From NCBI RefSeq assembly GCF_016107305.1, contig NZ_RCVR01000035.1, positions 1-48,503 on the forward strand: DNA of 48,503 bases. Direction: 5' to 3'. A program made the translations under genes and the position numbers. This DNA comes from Roseomonas sp. KE2513. Lineage in GTDB: Bacteria > Pseudomonadota > Alphaproteobacteria > Acetobacterales > Acetobacteraceae. Shown here one piece after another: positions 8,649 through 16,608 of this stretch. The first letter of the stretch is position 1, and every line of letters begins with the position of its first letter. The notes below the pieces were generated by a model, which was not told where the DNA came from, did not search any database, and was given only the letters and a program-made list of their open reading frames with translations.

Positions 8649-9665
8649 TCAGCCGAGGCCGATGCGGCGGTTCACGAAGTCCAGCGAATAGGCCTGCCGG
8701 ATGTCGAGCCCGGCGGGATAGACGCCGTAGTCGCGCATTGATTCGTAGAAGCGCGCCCAACGCTCGTGCGTCATGGCCCCGATGCCGAGCATCGCGGCCT
8801 CGTGGTCGGTCACGATCTTCCGCTCCTGCATAACGCGAAGGCCATAGGCCATCTTGTCCGCGGGCATCTCGGCGTTCTGGGCCTGGATGAGGGCGTTCGC
8901 GGCGCCGATGTCCTCGCCTTTCATGTACTCGCTCCATCCCTCTATCGTCGCGTCGATGAAGCGCTGCACGAGGTCCCGCTTCTCTGTGGCCATCTTGCGC
9001 GAGATGTCGATCGTCGTGTTGTAGGCCTCGTAGCCTGCATCCGCGAGGAGATGCACGCGCGGCCGCGCGCCGGCCTGCATGGCCGCGAAGGGTTCCGACG
9101 AGACGAAGCCCTGCTGGATAGCGCCCTTGTCAGCCATGAAGGGTTGCAGATTGAAGGTGTAGGAGCGGATCTGCGAATCGCTAAAGCCGAAGCGGGCGCG
9201 CAGGAAGGGCCAGTGCGTGACGCGCCCGGCCGCGCTCATCATGATCGGCCTGCCACGCATGTCCTCGAAGCCGTTGATGCCGGCTTCCTCATGCGTCATC
9301 AGGATCACCGGATCCTTCTGGAAGATCGAGGCAATGCAGAGGAAGGGGATCCGTTCCCGCACGTAGTTCACGGCCTGGAAGGGGTTGGACATGATCATGT
9401 CCGCCCGCCCGCCGACGAGAAGTTGCGCGGGCGACTGCTGCGGGCCGCCCTGGCGCAGGTCGCAGTCGATGCCGTAGCGGCGATAGATGCCGTTCGCGAC
9501 CGCCTGGTAGTAGCCGCCGTGCTCGGCCTGGGCGCGCCAGTCCGTCTGGAAGAGCACCTTGTCCAGCACCTGGGCCGAAACGCGCGCACCCGGCACCGGA
9601 ACGAGCGAGAGGGCAGTGCCGCCGGCCAGCAGGGCACGGCGTTGAATGACATATTTCGTGCCCAT
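8649..9665 (-). CDS. ABC transporter substrate-binding protein (NMT1/THI5-like)
   Basis: 338 residues from the ATG preceded by GGAG ten bases upstream; the frame is open 81 bases further but without a good ribosome site. The N-terminus is a signal peptide with a twin-arginine-like RRALLAGG and a predicted cut near VSA (residues 29-31). The mature part has the NMT1/SsuA periplasmic fold: VLFQTDWRAQAEHGGYYQA at the start, GGRADMIMSNP, then RPIMMSAAGR. Such receptors feed ABC importers for pyrimidines, taurine/sulfonates or nitrate-like ligands. No ATPase or permease is beside it, so this is an orphan receptor. A related receptor lies at 14084-15109. Confidence 0.87.
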   Translation of the reverse strand: MGTKYVIQRRALLAGGTALSLVPVPGARVSAQVLDKVLFQTDWRAQAEHGGYYQAVANGIYRRYGIDCDLRQGGPQQSPAQLLVGGRADMIMSNPFQAVNYVRERIPFLCIASIFQKDPVILMTHEEAGINGFEDMRGRPIMMSAAGRVTHWPFLRARFGFSDSQIRSYTFNLQPFMADKGAIQQGFVSSEPFAAMQAGARPRVHLLADAGYEAYNTTIDISRKMATEKRDLVQRFIDATIEGWSEYMKGEDIGAANALIQAQNAEMPADKMAYGLRVMQERKIVTDHEAAMLGIGAMTHERWARFYESMRDYGVYPAGLDIRQAYSLDFVNRRIGLG

Positions 9666-9856
9666 GGGCCGCTTCTCCGTGCCTGGATTGCCGGTTCCGT
9701 CGGCGGGCCCAGTGCCCGCCGCGATGCGCGCCAGCCTTGATGCCATGGGGGGCCGGCCCGGCGCCAGGGCCGCGGAGAAGCCATGCGGGCTATCCCCCGC
9801 CGCGCCGGTGGCTATGCTGCGCGCCCCCGCAACCGAGAGGTCATCTTCCGCCCCGC

Positions 9857-10693
9857 ATGGCCAGCGCCGTCACCCTTACCCACGTCACCGCCTATCGGTA
9901 TGACCGGCCGGTGTTGCTGGGGCCGCAGACGATCCGGCTCTCGCCCGCCCCCCACGCGGCCGCCGTGATCCGGCGCCATGCGCTGACGGTGGAGCCCGCG
10001 AGCCACCGGCTGTTCCACCGGCGCGACCCGCAGGGCAACCCGGAGGTGCGGGCGGTCTTCGACGGGCGCGTGGAGCACTTCACCATCACGGCGGTGCTGG
10101 AGGCGGAGCTGGTGCCGGTGAACCCCTTCGCCTTCCTCTTGGAGGACGGCGCCGACCGCTGGCCCTTCACCTATGAGCCGCTGCTGGCCGCCGAGCTGGC
10201 GCCGAATCTGCGGTGCGGGGCGGCGGGCGCCGGGCTGATCGGCCTCCTGCCCGAGGCGCGGGAGGAAGGGGACGAGACCCTGCCGACCCTGCTCTCGCTG
10301 GCTCGCCGGGTGGCCGGGGAGATCCGCTACATCCGCCGGGACGAACCGGGCATCTGGGAAGCCGAGGAAGTCGTCTCCCGCGGCGAGGGCTCCTGCCGCG
10401 ACACCGGCTGGCTGCTCGTGCAGGCCTTCCGGGCCATGGGCATCGCCGCCCGCTTCTGCTCCGGCTATCTCCTCGACACGAACGAAGGGACGGCGGAGCT
10501 GCACGCCTGGGCGGAGGCATTCCTACCCGGCGCGGGCTGGGTAGGCTTTGACCCGACCTCCGGACTGCTCGCGGCGGAATTCCACCTGCCGCTCTCCGCC
10601 GCCTCCGACCCGCGGCTGGCAGCGCCGGTCAGCGGCACGCACGAGGCCTGCGGCGTGGACTTCTCCGCCTCCCTTACCCTGGCTCCCGCGTGA
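9857..10693 (+). CDS. Transglutaminase-like cysteine protease-fold protein (first copy)
   Basis: 278 residues. The N-terminal region (about 1-110, starting VTLTHVTAYRYDRPV) is the beta-rich transglutaminase N-domain. The catalytic domain has Cys180 in GSCRDTGWLL, His216 in LHAWAEAFL and Asp232 in GFDPTSG. Relatives are usually the N-terminal third of a ~1,100-residue protein ending in a DUF2126 domain; here the protein stands alone. The loop before the catalytic His is about 15-20 residues shorter than in those relatives as I remember them. The ATG was chosen because the family N-terminus begins there. The stop overlaps the GTG of the ATP-grasp gene. Such proteins are thought to act as peptidases or amide-forming enzymes beside amidoligases (Iyer and colleagues' genome-context work). 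Confidence 0.86.
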   Translation: MASAVTLTHVTAYRYDRPVLLGPQTIRLSPAPHAAAVIRRHALTVEPASHRLFHRRDPQGNPEVRAVFDGRVEHFTITAVLEAELVPVNPFAFLLEDGADRWPFTYEPLLAAELAPNLRCGAAGAGLIGLLPEAREEGDETLPTLLSLARRVAGEIRYIRRDEPGIWEAEEVVSRGEGSCRDTGWLLVQAFRAMGIAARFCSGYLLDTNEGTAELHAWAEAFLPGAGWVGFDPTSGLLAAEFHLPLSAASDPRLAAPVSGTHEACGVDFSASLTLAPA

Positions 10694-13119
10694 GCGGCGC
10701 TGCCGATCCGGTCGACGAGATGGTCGACGGCAGGGGGCATGTACGGCCGCGCTGGCGCGGGCTGCTCGGCGCTCTCTCCAGCCTGCCGGAGGGCGGGCTC
10801 GCCGCCCGCGCGCGGCTGCTCGACCGCGCCTTCGAGGAGGAGGGCTCGGCCGGGCTCCTTCCCTCCCCCGCCTCGCCCGGGCGAAGCGCCGCCGGGCGGC
10901 TGGACCCGGTGCCGCTGCTGCTGGACGGCGCCGAGTTCGCGGAGCTGGCGGCGGGCCTAGCGCAGCGCGCCCGGCTGCTGGAGGCGGTGCTGGCCGATCT
11001 CTACGGCCCGCAATCCCTAATCGCGGCCGGCACGATCCCGCCGGACCTTGTTTTTCCAAACCCTGCCTTCCTGCGGCCCTGCTGCAACAGCGTGCCCGGG
11101 CCCTTCCTGCACCTCTATGCCGCCGACCTGATCCGCGGGGTGGACGGGCGCTGGCGCGTCGCGGGGGACAGCGTGGTCTCGATGGAGGGGCTGGCGCAGG
11201 CCTATGCCAACCGCTCCCACATGGCGCGGACCCTGCCGGAATGTGCGCGCGCCGTGCAGATGCGCCCGCTGCGCCCCTTCATAGACGCCTGGCGGGATGT
11301 CCTTCAGCGCGCGGCGGGCGCTGAGCCCGCGGGGGCGGCGACCGTGGCCCTGCTGACGCCTGGTGTCGGCCACCCGCACTGGGCGGAGCACGTGACGCTG
11401 GCCCGCGACCTCTCCTGCGCGCTCGCTGAGGCCGGCGATCTGACGGCGCGGGGCGGGGCGCTTTTCCTCAAGACGTTGCGCGGGCTGCAGCCGGTGCGCG
11501 TGCTTCTCTCCCGCGTGGCGGGGGCGTTGCTGGACCCGCTGGAGCTGGGTGGCCGGACAGCGCTCGGCGTCTCCGGGCTGCTGGACGCAGTGCGGGCGGG
11601 CAACCTCTCGGTGCACAACCATCCGGGCGCCGGGCTGGCCGAGGCCCCTGCCCTGCCGGCCTTCCTGCCCACGCTCTGCCGCGACCTCCTCGGCGAGGAA
11701 CTGGCGCTGCCCTCCGTTGAAACGCTTTGGCTCGGCGATCCCGCCTCTCTTGCACGGTACGAGGCCGCGCCCGCGGGATATGCCCTGCGCCGCGCCGGGG
11801 AGGCAGGCGTTGGCGCCGCGGAAGCCGAGGGCGACCCGAGGGGCTGGGCGGCGGTGGCGCGGGTTGCCGCCTCGCTCGCGCCCACATTGGTCGGGGAGAG
11901 GCTGGAACCGCGGCCGATCGCTCTGCGGCTCTTCCTGCTGCACGACGGTGCGGGCTGGCGCTGCCTGCCGGGCGGCCTTGCGCGGGTGGCGGATGCGGAG
12001 GGGCGTTCCAGCGAGGTCTCGAAGGATGTCTGGGTGCTGTCGGAGGATGGCGCGGAGATCCGCGGGCCCGGGGCATTGCAGGTATCGGCGCTTTCCATCC
12101 GCCGCGCGGCGGGTGACCTGCCCTCGCGCGTGGCAGACAACCTCTTCTGGCTTGGCCGCTACGTGGAACGGCTGGACGACTCCGCGCGGCTGATGCGGGC
12201 AACCATGACCCGGCTGGGCCGCGCGCCGATGCTGCCCCGCGACCTTGCGGAGGTCGCGGCCCTGTCGCGCTGCCTGCTGGATGCGAAGCTCATTACCGAG
12301 GAGGAGCTGCCGACCTCGGGCGACGACGCCGCGCTGCGCCGCGCTCTGCTGCAATCGGGGCGCGGCGGCGGGCGGCTTCACCGGCTGACGGGCGAGGTCG
12401 CTCGACTGGTCGAGGGTACGCGGGATCGGCTGACCGGGGACATGCACGCCGCCTTTACCCTGCCGCTGCGCGACTGCCGCGCCGCGCTGATGGAGGCCGC
12501 GACTCCCGCGGCGCTGGGGGCGGCACTCGGTGGGCTTGTGCGCTACGCCTCGGGCGTGGCCGGTGTGGCGGCGGAGAACATGGTGCGCGGCGGCGCCCAC
12601 ACCTTCCTCGACCTCGGTCGTCGCCTGGAACGGGGGGCGAGCGTCGCGGCGCTTCTCGGGCACCTGCTGGCTGAGCCGCCGGCGCGGGTGGAGAGCGCGC
12701 TCGCCCTCTCGCTCGAGCTTTGCGATTCCGTCATCACCTATCGCACGCGCTACCTCCACCTTCTGCAGCCAGCACCGGCGCTGGACCTCGTGATGGCGGA
12801 TCCGGCGAACCCACGCGGCCTCGTCTTCCAGCTTGCCGCCGCGGAGGCGCTGCTGGCGGGGGTCGAGGGCGGCGGCGATCCCACGCTCTCGGGCTGGGCG
12901 GGGCGGCTGCGGCGGGAAGGCGAGGCGATGGCGGCGGAGGTGGCGGAGGCTTCGGACGCCGCACTGGCCGCGACCCGCCTCTCGCCGCGGCTGCTGGCAC
13001 TGGAGGACTCGGTCGGAGCCCTCTCGGACGCGATCGGGCGGCGCTACTTCACCCTCATCGCGGCGCCGCGGCTGCTGGGCGTGGATACGGCGGAATTACC
13101 CGTGCGGGGCGCAGCGTGA
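10690..13119 (+). CDS. Circularly permuted ATP-grasp / alpha-E fusion protein
   Basis: 809 residues starting at the GTG of a GTGA overlap. Residues 1 to about 465 form the circularly permuted type 2 ATP-grasp region (DUF404/DUF407 type), seen in PQSLIAAGTIPPDLVFPNP and VVSMEGLAQAYANRSHMARTLPE. Residues about 470-809 are the helical alpha-E domain (DUF403), starting with PSRVADNLFWLGRYVERLDD. The two parts are separate genes in many bacteria and fused here. ATP-grasp proteins of this class are predicted peptide or amino-acid ligases, probably making a small peptide or protein tag; the product is not known to me. Transglutaminase-like genes flank it on both sides, each overlapping it by four bases. 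Confidence 0.88.
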   Translation: MSGAADPVDEMVDGRGHVRPRWRGLLGALSSLPEGGLAARARLLDRAFEEEGSAGLLPSPASPGRSAAGRLDPVPLLLDGAEFAELAAGLAQRARLLEAVLADLYGPQSLIAAGTIPPDLVFPNPAFLRPCCNSVPGPFLHLYAADLIRGVDGRWRVAGDSVVSMEGLAQAYANRSHMARTLPECARAVQMRPLRPFIDAWRDVLQRAAGAEPAGAATVALLTPGVGHPHWAEHVTLARDLSCALAEAGDLTARGGALFLKTLRGLQPVRVLLSRVAGALLDPLELGGRTALGVSGLLDAVRAGNLSVHNHPGAGLAEAPALPAFLPTLCRDLLGEELALPSVETLWLGDPASLARYEAAPAGYALRRAGEAGVGAAEAEGDPRGWAAVARVAASLAPTLVGERLEPRPIALRLFLLHDGAGWRCLPGGLARVADAEGRSSEVSKDVWVLSEDGAEIRGPGALQVSALSIRRAAGDLPSRVADNLFWLGRYVERLDDSARLMRATMTRLGRAPMLPRDLAEVAALSRCLLDAKLITEEELPTSGDDAALRRALLQSGRGGGRLHRLTGEVARLVEGTRDRLTGDMHAAFTLPLRDCRAALMEAATPAALGAALGGLVRYASGVAGVAAENMVRGGAHTFLDLGRRLERGASVAALLGHLLAEPPARVESALALSLELCDSVITYRTRYLHLLQPAPALDLVMADPANPRGLVFQLAAAEALLAGVEGGGDPTLSGWAGRLRREGEAMAAEVAEASDAALAATRLSPRLLALEDSVGALSDAIGRRYFTLIAAPRLLGVDTAELPVRGAA

Positions 13120-13988
13120 TCTACCGGGTCCGCCATGTCACGGCCTATGCCTATGAGCTGCCCGTGGAGATGGCGACGCATCTGCTGCACCTGACGCCGC
13201 GTCCCCTGCCGCGTCAGCGAGTGATAAACACGTCGCTGTCCTGCGATCTCGAGCCGGCCCGGCGGAGCGAGGGGCTGGACCACTTCGGCAACCCGACCGC
13301 CTGGCTCTACCTCGATCGGCCGCACGCAAGGCTGACGGTGACCGCCGATTCCACGTTGGAGGTGGCGGCGCCCGCGCCACTGTCGGCCGTGACCCCGCCC
13401 TGGGAGGCGATCCGAGGCCTTGCCCTCGCGCGCGCGGAGGTGGCGGAGTTCCTTTTCCCAAGCCCGACCCTGCCGCCCGTGGAGGCGGCGCAAGCTTTCC
13501 TTGCCCCCTATTTCACGCCAAGGCGCCCGGTCGGGGAGGCGGCGGTGGAGCTGATCGCGCATTTCCGCGACCACATGGCCTTCCGCGCGGGCGTCACCAC
13601 CGTCTCCACGCCGGTGGAGGAGGTGCTGCGGCGCCGGGCCGGGGTCTGCCAGGATTTTGCGCATCTGCTCGTGACCGGCCTCAGGATGCTCGGCATCCCC
13701 GCGCGCTACGTCTCCGGCTATATCCGCACGCGCCCGCCGCCGGGCGGGGTTCGCCGGGTCGGGGTGGACCAGTCCCATGCCTGGGTGGCCGCCTGGATGG
13801 GCCCCGAGGCGGGATGGGTGGAGATGGACCCCACCAACAGCCTCTTCGTCGCGGAGGAGCACGTGGTTCTCGGCTGGGGCCGCGACTTCGGGGACGTCTC
13901 CCCCCTGCTCGGCGTCATCCTGGGCGGCGGTAGGCACTCCGTCAGCGTTGGCGTGGACATGGACGAGGCATCGGTGTCGGCGGGCTGA
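13116..13988 (+). CDS. Transglutaminase-like cysteine protease-fold protein (second copy)
   Basis: 290 residues from the GTG overlapping the ATP-grasp stop. It starts MIYRVRHVTAYAYELPVEM, the usual N-domain beginning. The triad is Cys178 (GVCQDFAHLL), His221 (SHAWVAAWM) and Asp238 (EMDPTNS). This is the common partner of ATP-grasp/alpha-E operons. Compared with the first copy it has the Q-D after Cys and DQSHAW that are typical of the stand-alone family. It is the last gene of the three-gene operon. The proteasome-like Anbu peptidase that sometimes joins this cluster is absent from the window. Likely cytoplasmic, since no signal peptide is seen. Confidence 0.88.
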   Translation: MIYRVRHVTAYAYELPVEMATHLLHLTPRPLPRQRVINTSLSCDLEPARRSEGLDHFGNPTAWLYLDRPHARLTVTADSTLEVAAPAPLSAVTPPWEAIRGLALARAEVAEFLFPSPTLPPVEAAQAFLAPYFTPRRPVGEAAVELIAHFRDHMAFRAGVTTVSTPVEEVLRRRAGVCQDFAHLLVTGLRMLGIPARYVSGYIRTRPPPGGVRRVGVDQSHAWVAAWMGPEAGWVEMDPTNSLFVAEEHVVLGWGRDFGDVSPLLGVILGGGRHSVSVGVDMDEASVSAG

Positions 13989-14083
13989 GCCGCATCGGCA
14001 TCGATCCTGCATGGACGCTCGCCTCGCGCCGGGCGATACCGGCGCCAGGTCACATAACTGAGACTTACCGGAGAACGCCGCCC

Positions 14084-15109
14084 ATGCTCTCTCGTCGCAC
14101 CCTCCTCGCCGCCGGCGCCGCCGGGCTGGCGATGCCGGCCATCCGCCCCGCCGGCGCGCAGACCGCGACGCCTGTTCGCTTTGCCCTCGACTGGGCGCTG
14201 CAGGGCAACCACGGCATGTTCTCCCTGCCCGACGACCGCGGCGTGTTCCGTCGCGAGGGCATCAACCTCCGCATGGACCGCGGCTTCGGCTCGGGCGACA
14301 CGACGGTGAAGGTGGCGTCCGGCGCCTATGATGTCGGCTATACCGATGTTTCGACGATGGTGAAGTTCAACGCCGAGAACCCGGACAAGCGCCTCGTCTG
14401 CTTCTACCAGGTGCTGGATCGCACGGCGGCGGCGCTGATCACCCTCAAGAAGTCCGGCATCGCCTCGCCGAAGGGCGTGGCCGGCAAGCGCCTCGGTGCG
14501 CCCGAGGGCGAGGGAAGCCGTATGCTCTTCCCGGCCTTCTCGCGCGTGGCGGGCATCGACGCCTCGGGCATCCGGTGGACGAGCATGGCCGCCAACCTGC
14601 GCGACACGATGCTCGCCCAGGGCCAGGTGGATGCGGTGACGGGCTTCCTCTTCACCACCTATTTCAACCTTGTGGGCCTCGGCACGGCGGAGAGCGACAT
14701 CGTGGCCTGGCCCTATGCCGAGAACGGCCTCGATATCTATGGCAGCGCCCTCGTCGCTCGCGCCGACTGGCTGGACAAGAACCCGCAGGTCGCCGCCGGC
14801 TTCGTCCGCGCCTCGGTCGAGGGGCTGAAGATGCTCATCGCCGAGCCTGATGCCGGCATGGCTTCCCTCAAGAAGCGTGAGCCGCTCTTCGACGAGGCGC
14901 TGGAGAAGCGCCGCTGGGGCATGACCTACGAGCGCTCCATCCTGACGCCGAACGTGAAGGCGGGCGGGACGGGCGTGCTCGACAACGCGCGCGCGGAGAC
15001 GCTGATTCGCGTGAACGCCGAGGCCTATGGGGTGTCCAACCCGCCGAAGGTCGGGGACATGTTCACCGATCGCTTCCTGCCGCCCGCGGCCGACCGCAAG
15101 ATCGGCTGA
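14084..15109 (+). CDS. ABC transporter substrate-binding protein (NMT1/THI5-like)
   Basis: 341 residues with a clear signal peptide (MLSRRTLLAAGAAGLAMPAI, cut near AGAQ at residue 25). The mature start VRFALDWALQGNHGMFSLPDD is typical of NMT1/THI5-type receptors for pyrimidine precursors, riboflavin precursors or sulfonates. SGAYDVGYTDVSTMVKF and the later hinge segments fit the fold. GGAG ten bases before the ATG supports the start. It is an orphan: no permease or ATPase gene is adjacent. It is distantly similar to the receptor at 8649-9665 and lies on the other side of the ATP-grasp operon. The ligand cannot be read from the sequence. Confidence 0.88.
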   Translation: MLSRRTLLAAGAAGLAMPAIRPAGAQTATPVRFALDWALQGNHGMFSLPDDRGVFRREGINLRMDRGFGSGDTTVKVASGAYDVGYTDVSTMVKFNAENPDKRLVCFYQVLDRTAAALITLKKSGIASPKGVAGKRLGAPEGEGSRMLFPAFSRVAGIDASGIRWTSMAANLRDTMLAQGQVDAVTGFLFTTYFNLVGLGTAESDIVAWPYAENGLDIYGSALVARADWLDKNPQVAAGFVRASVEGLKMLIAEPDAGMASLKKREPLFDEALEKRRWGMTYERSILTPNVKAGGTGVLDNARAETLIRVNAEAYGVSNPPKVGDMFTDRFLPPAADRKIG

Positions 15110-15118
15110 CAAAGCGCC

Positions 15119-15145
15119 GGCCGCGGCCCCAACCGGGCCGCGGCC
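15119..15145. terminator. GC-rich hairpin between convergent genes
   Basis: A perfect 11-base stem, GGCCGCGGCCC (15119-15129) with its complement at 15135-15145, closes a 5-base loop. It sits exactly between the stops at 15109 (+) and 15147 (-). No T-run follows, but stem and place suggest a two-way terminator. Confidence 0.6.
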
Positions 15146-15146
15146 T

Positions 15147-15890
15147 CTACGCAACTGCCGGAAGCGACACCCTGGCTTTGAGTGGCAGGTGATCCGAGGC
15201 GCGGCGCGCGAGCGGCGTGTCATGCGCCTCCGCTGGCCCGATCAGCCCTGCGGGATGCGCCATGATCCGGTCGAGGCTGAGGAATGGCCGGAAGGACGGG
15301 AAGGTCGGCACCTGCGGCGGCGTGCCGAAGACCGGTTGCAGCACGCCGAGGGCCGAGGCGCCGAGGCGCCACTCGTTGAAGTCGCCGAGCAGGACCGTCG
15401 GTAGGCGCGCGCCGTGGCCGGCTTCCATCGCCGCCAGCAGGGCCTGCGCCTGCCGCTTGCGGCGCGCGGCGCCCAGGCTGAGATGTGTCGCGATCACGCG
15501 GAAGGGCCCCCAGCCGAGGTCGAGTTCGGCCATGATCGCGCCCCGCGGCTCCATGCCGCCGATCCGCAGGCCCATCGGCGGCCGCAGCACCGCCGCGTCA
15601 CGGCGGATGAGGACGAGGTTGCTGCGCCAGCCCTGCTCGCGCGGGCGGTCGTGCAGCCGGAGAGGGCGCAAACCCGCCTCCTGCGCCAGATGATCCTCAT
15701 CCAGCATCGGGGCGTCGCGGCGGAGGTAGTGCTGCGCCTCCTGCAGCGCGATAAGGTCTGGGCGGATCTCCGCGATGACGCGGGCGATGCCCTCCGGGCG
15801 GAAGAGCCCCGCGGGCGGGCGCCCGCGATGGACGTTATAGGTAGCAACCAGCATCGGCCGGCCGGGCGGCGGGGGTGGCGCGTGCCTCAT
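15147..15890 (-). CDS. Endonuclease/exonuclease/phosphatase (EEP) family hydrolase
   Basis: 247 residues. EEP-fold motifs in order are ATYNVHRG (about 16-23), DLIALQEAQ (metal-binding Glu), IATHLSLG, LLGDFNEW and the final SDHLPLKA. The family includes DNase I-like nucleases, sphingomyelinases and lipid phosphatases; the short single-domain form resembles bacterial proteins of unknown substrate. The ATG at 15890 overlaps the stop of the upstream membrane-protein gene (ATGA), which favours it over the internal Met13. No signal peptide is evident; the Pro-rich first 12 residues are unusual. The coupling suggests a role at or near the membrane with its partner. Confidence 0.85.
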   Translation of the reverse strand: MRHAPPPPPGRPMLVATYNVHRGRPPAGLFRPEGIARVIAEIRPDLIALQEAQHYLRRDAPMLDEDHLAQEAGLRPLRLHDRPREQGWRSNLVLIRRDAAVLRPPMGLRIGGMEPRGAIMAELDLGWGPFRVIATHLSLGAARRKRQAQALLAAMEAGHGARLPTVLLGDFNEWRLGASALGVLQPVFGTPPQVPTFPSFRPFLSLDRIMAHPAGLIGPAEAHDTPLARRASDHLPLKARVSLPAVA

Positions 15891-16447
15891 TCCGCCCGCC
15901 GCGCCAGGACCATCGCCGCAACGGTGGCGCCAAGCGTGGTCAGCACGATGTCCGTCCAGGTGTCGGTGAAATCGCCGATGAGGCCGGTGATCGCCTCGAA
16001 GACCTCCCAGGTGCAGCCGAGCAGAAGGCCGAAGACGGTGCCGGCGAGGACGATCCGCCCGCTCCGCCGGGGGCGGCCGTCCGCCAGCAGCAGCGCGACG
16101 AAGACGGCCCCGGCCATGGCCCCGCTGAAGAGGTGGACAACCTCGTCATAGGGGTTCTCGCCGTAGAACCAGTTCAGCCCGTAGCCGGGGCTGCTGAGGA
16201 GCGTCGCGAGGATCGGCGTGCAGTCGAGGGCGCGCGGCAGGGCGCGCAGGCGGGCCGGCAGCACCTCCATCCTCTCCCGCGGGGGTAGGATGAGGCCCAG
16301 GCAGCCCACGAGCGAGACGAGCACGCCCATGGAGGCGTTGCGCTTGTCGAGCGACCAAAACCAGGCGGACATCGCGGCGAGGAGAAGGAGGCAGAACCAG
16401 GCAAGGCGGGATTGCCGGCGGATGTCGTCGCGCGTCAGCAGAGCCAA
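15887..16447 (-). CDS. YjdF/DUF2238-like integral membrane protein
   Basis: 186 residues from a TTG start preceded by GGGGAGA at good spacing; the frame stays open far upstream, but that part is a shadow with no homology. Four to five membrane segments are seen (about 15-31, 39-54, 92-120, 132-150, 160-182). The conserved polar pattern PYDEVVHLFSGAMAG, then CTWEVFEAITG and DTWTDIVLTTLGA (His, Trp-Glu-x-x-Glu, Asp-Thr..Asp) matches the YjdF/DUF2238-type and VanZ-like membrane families as I know them. Function is unknown. It is translationally coupled to the EEP hydrolase. Confidence 0.68.
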   Translation of the reverse strand: MALLTRDDIRRQSRLAWFCLLLLAAMSAWFWSLDKRNASMGVLVSLVGCLGLILPPRERMEVLPARLRALPRALDCTPILATLLSSPGYGLNWFYGENPYDEVVHLFSGAMAGAVFVALLLADGRPRRSGRIVLAGTVFGLLLGCTWEVFEAITGLIGDFTDTWTDIVLTTLGATVAAMVLARRAE

Positions 16448-16608
16448 GCCCGTTTCTCCCCACGGCGCCGGCCGCTTGAATCGCTGAACGCGGGCATGGG
16501 GGCAGGGTTGATCCGCGCGGGCACCTTCCGGCCGGCGGGGGTACTCGACGGGGGATTTCCTGCCCGTCGAGCGGAACAGGGGAAGGACAAGGCCCCTCCC
16601 CCGGCCGT

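Noticed and set aside
11017-12759. A 580-residue open frame on the minus strand
   Set aside because: Antisense to the ATP-grasp/alpha-E gene; no recognisable motifs.
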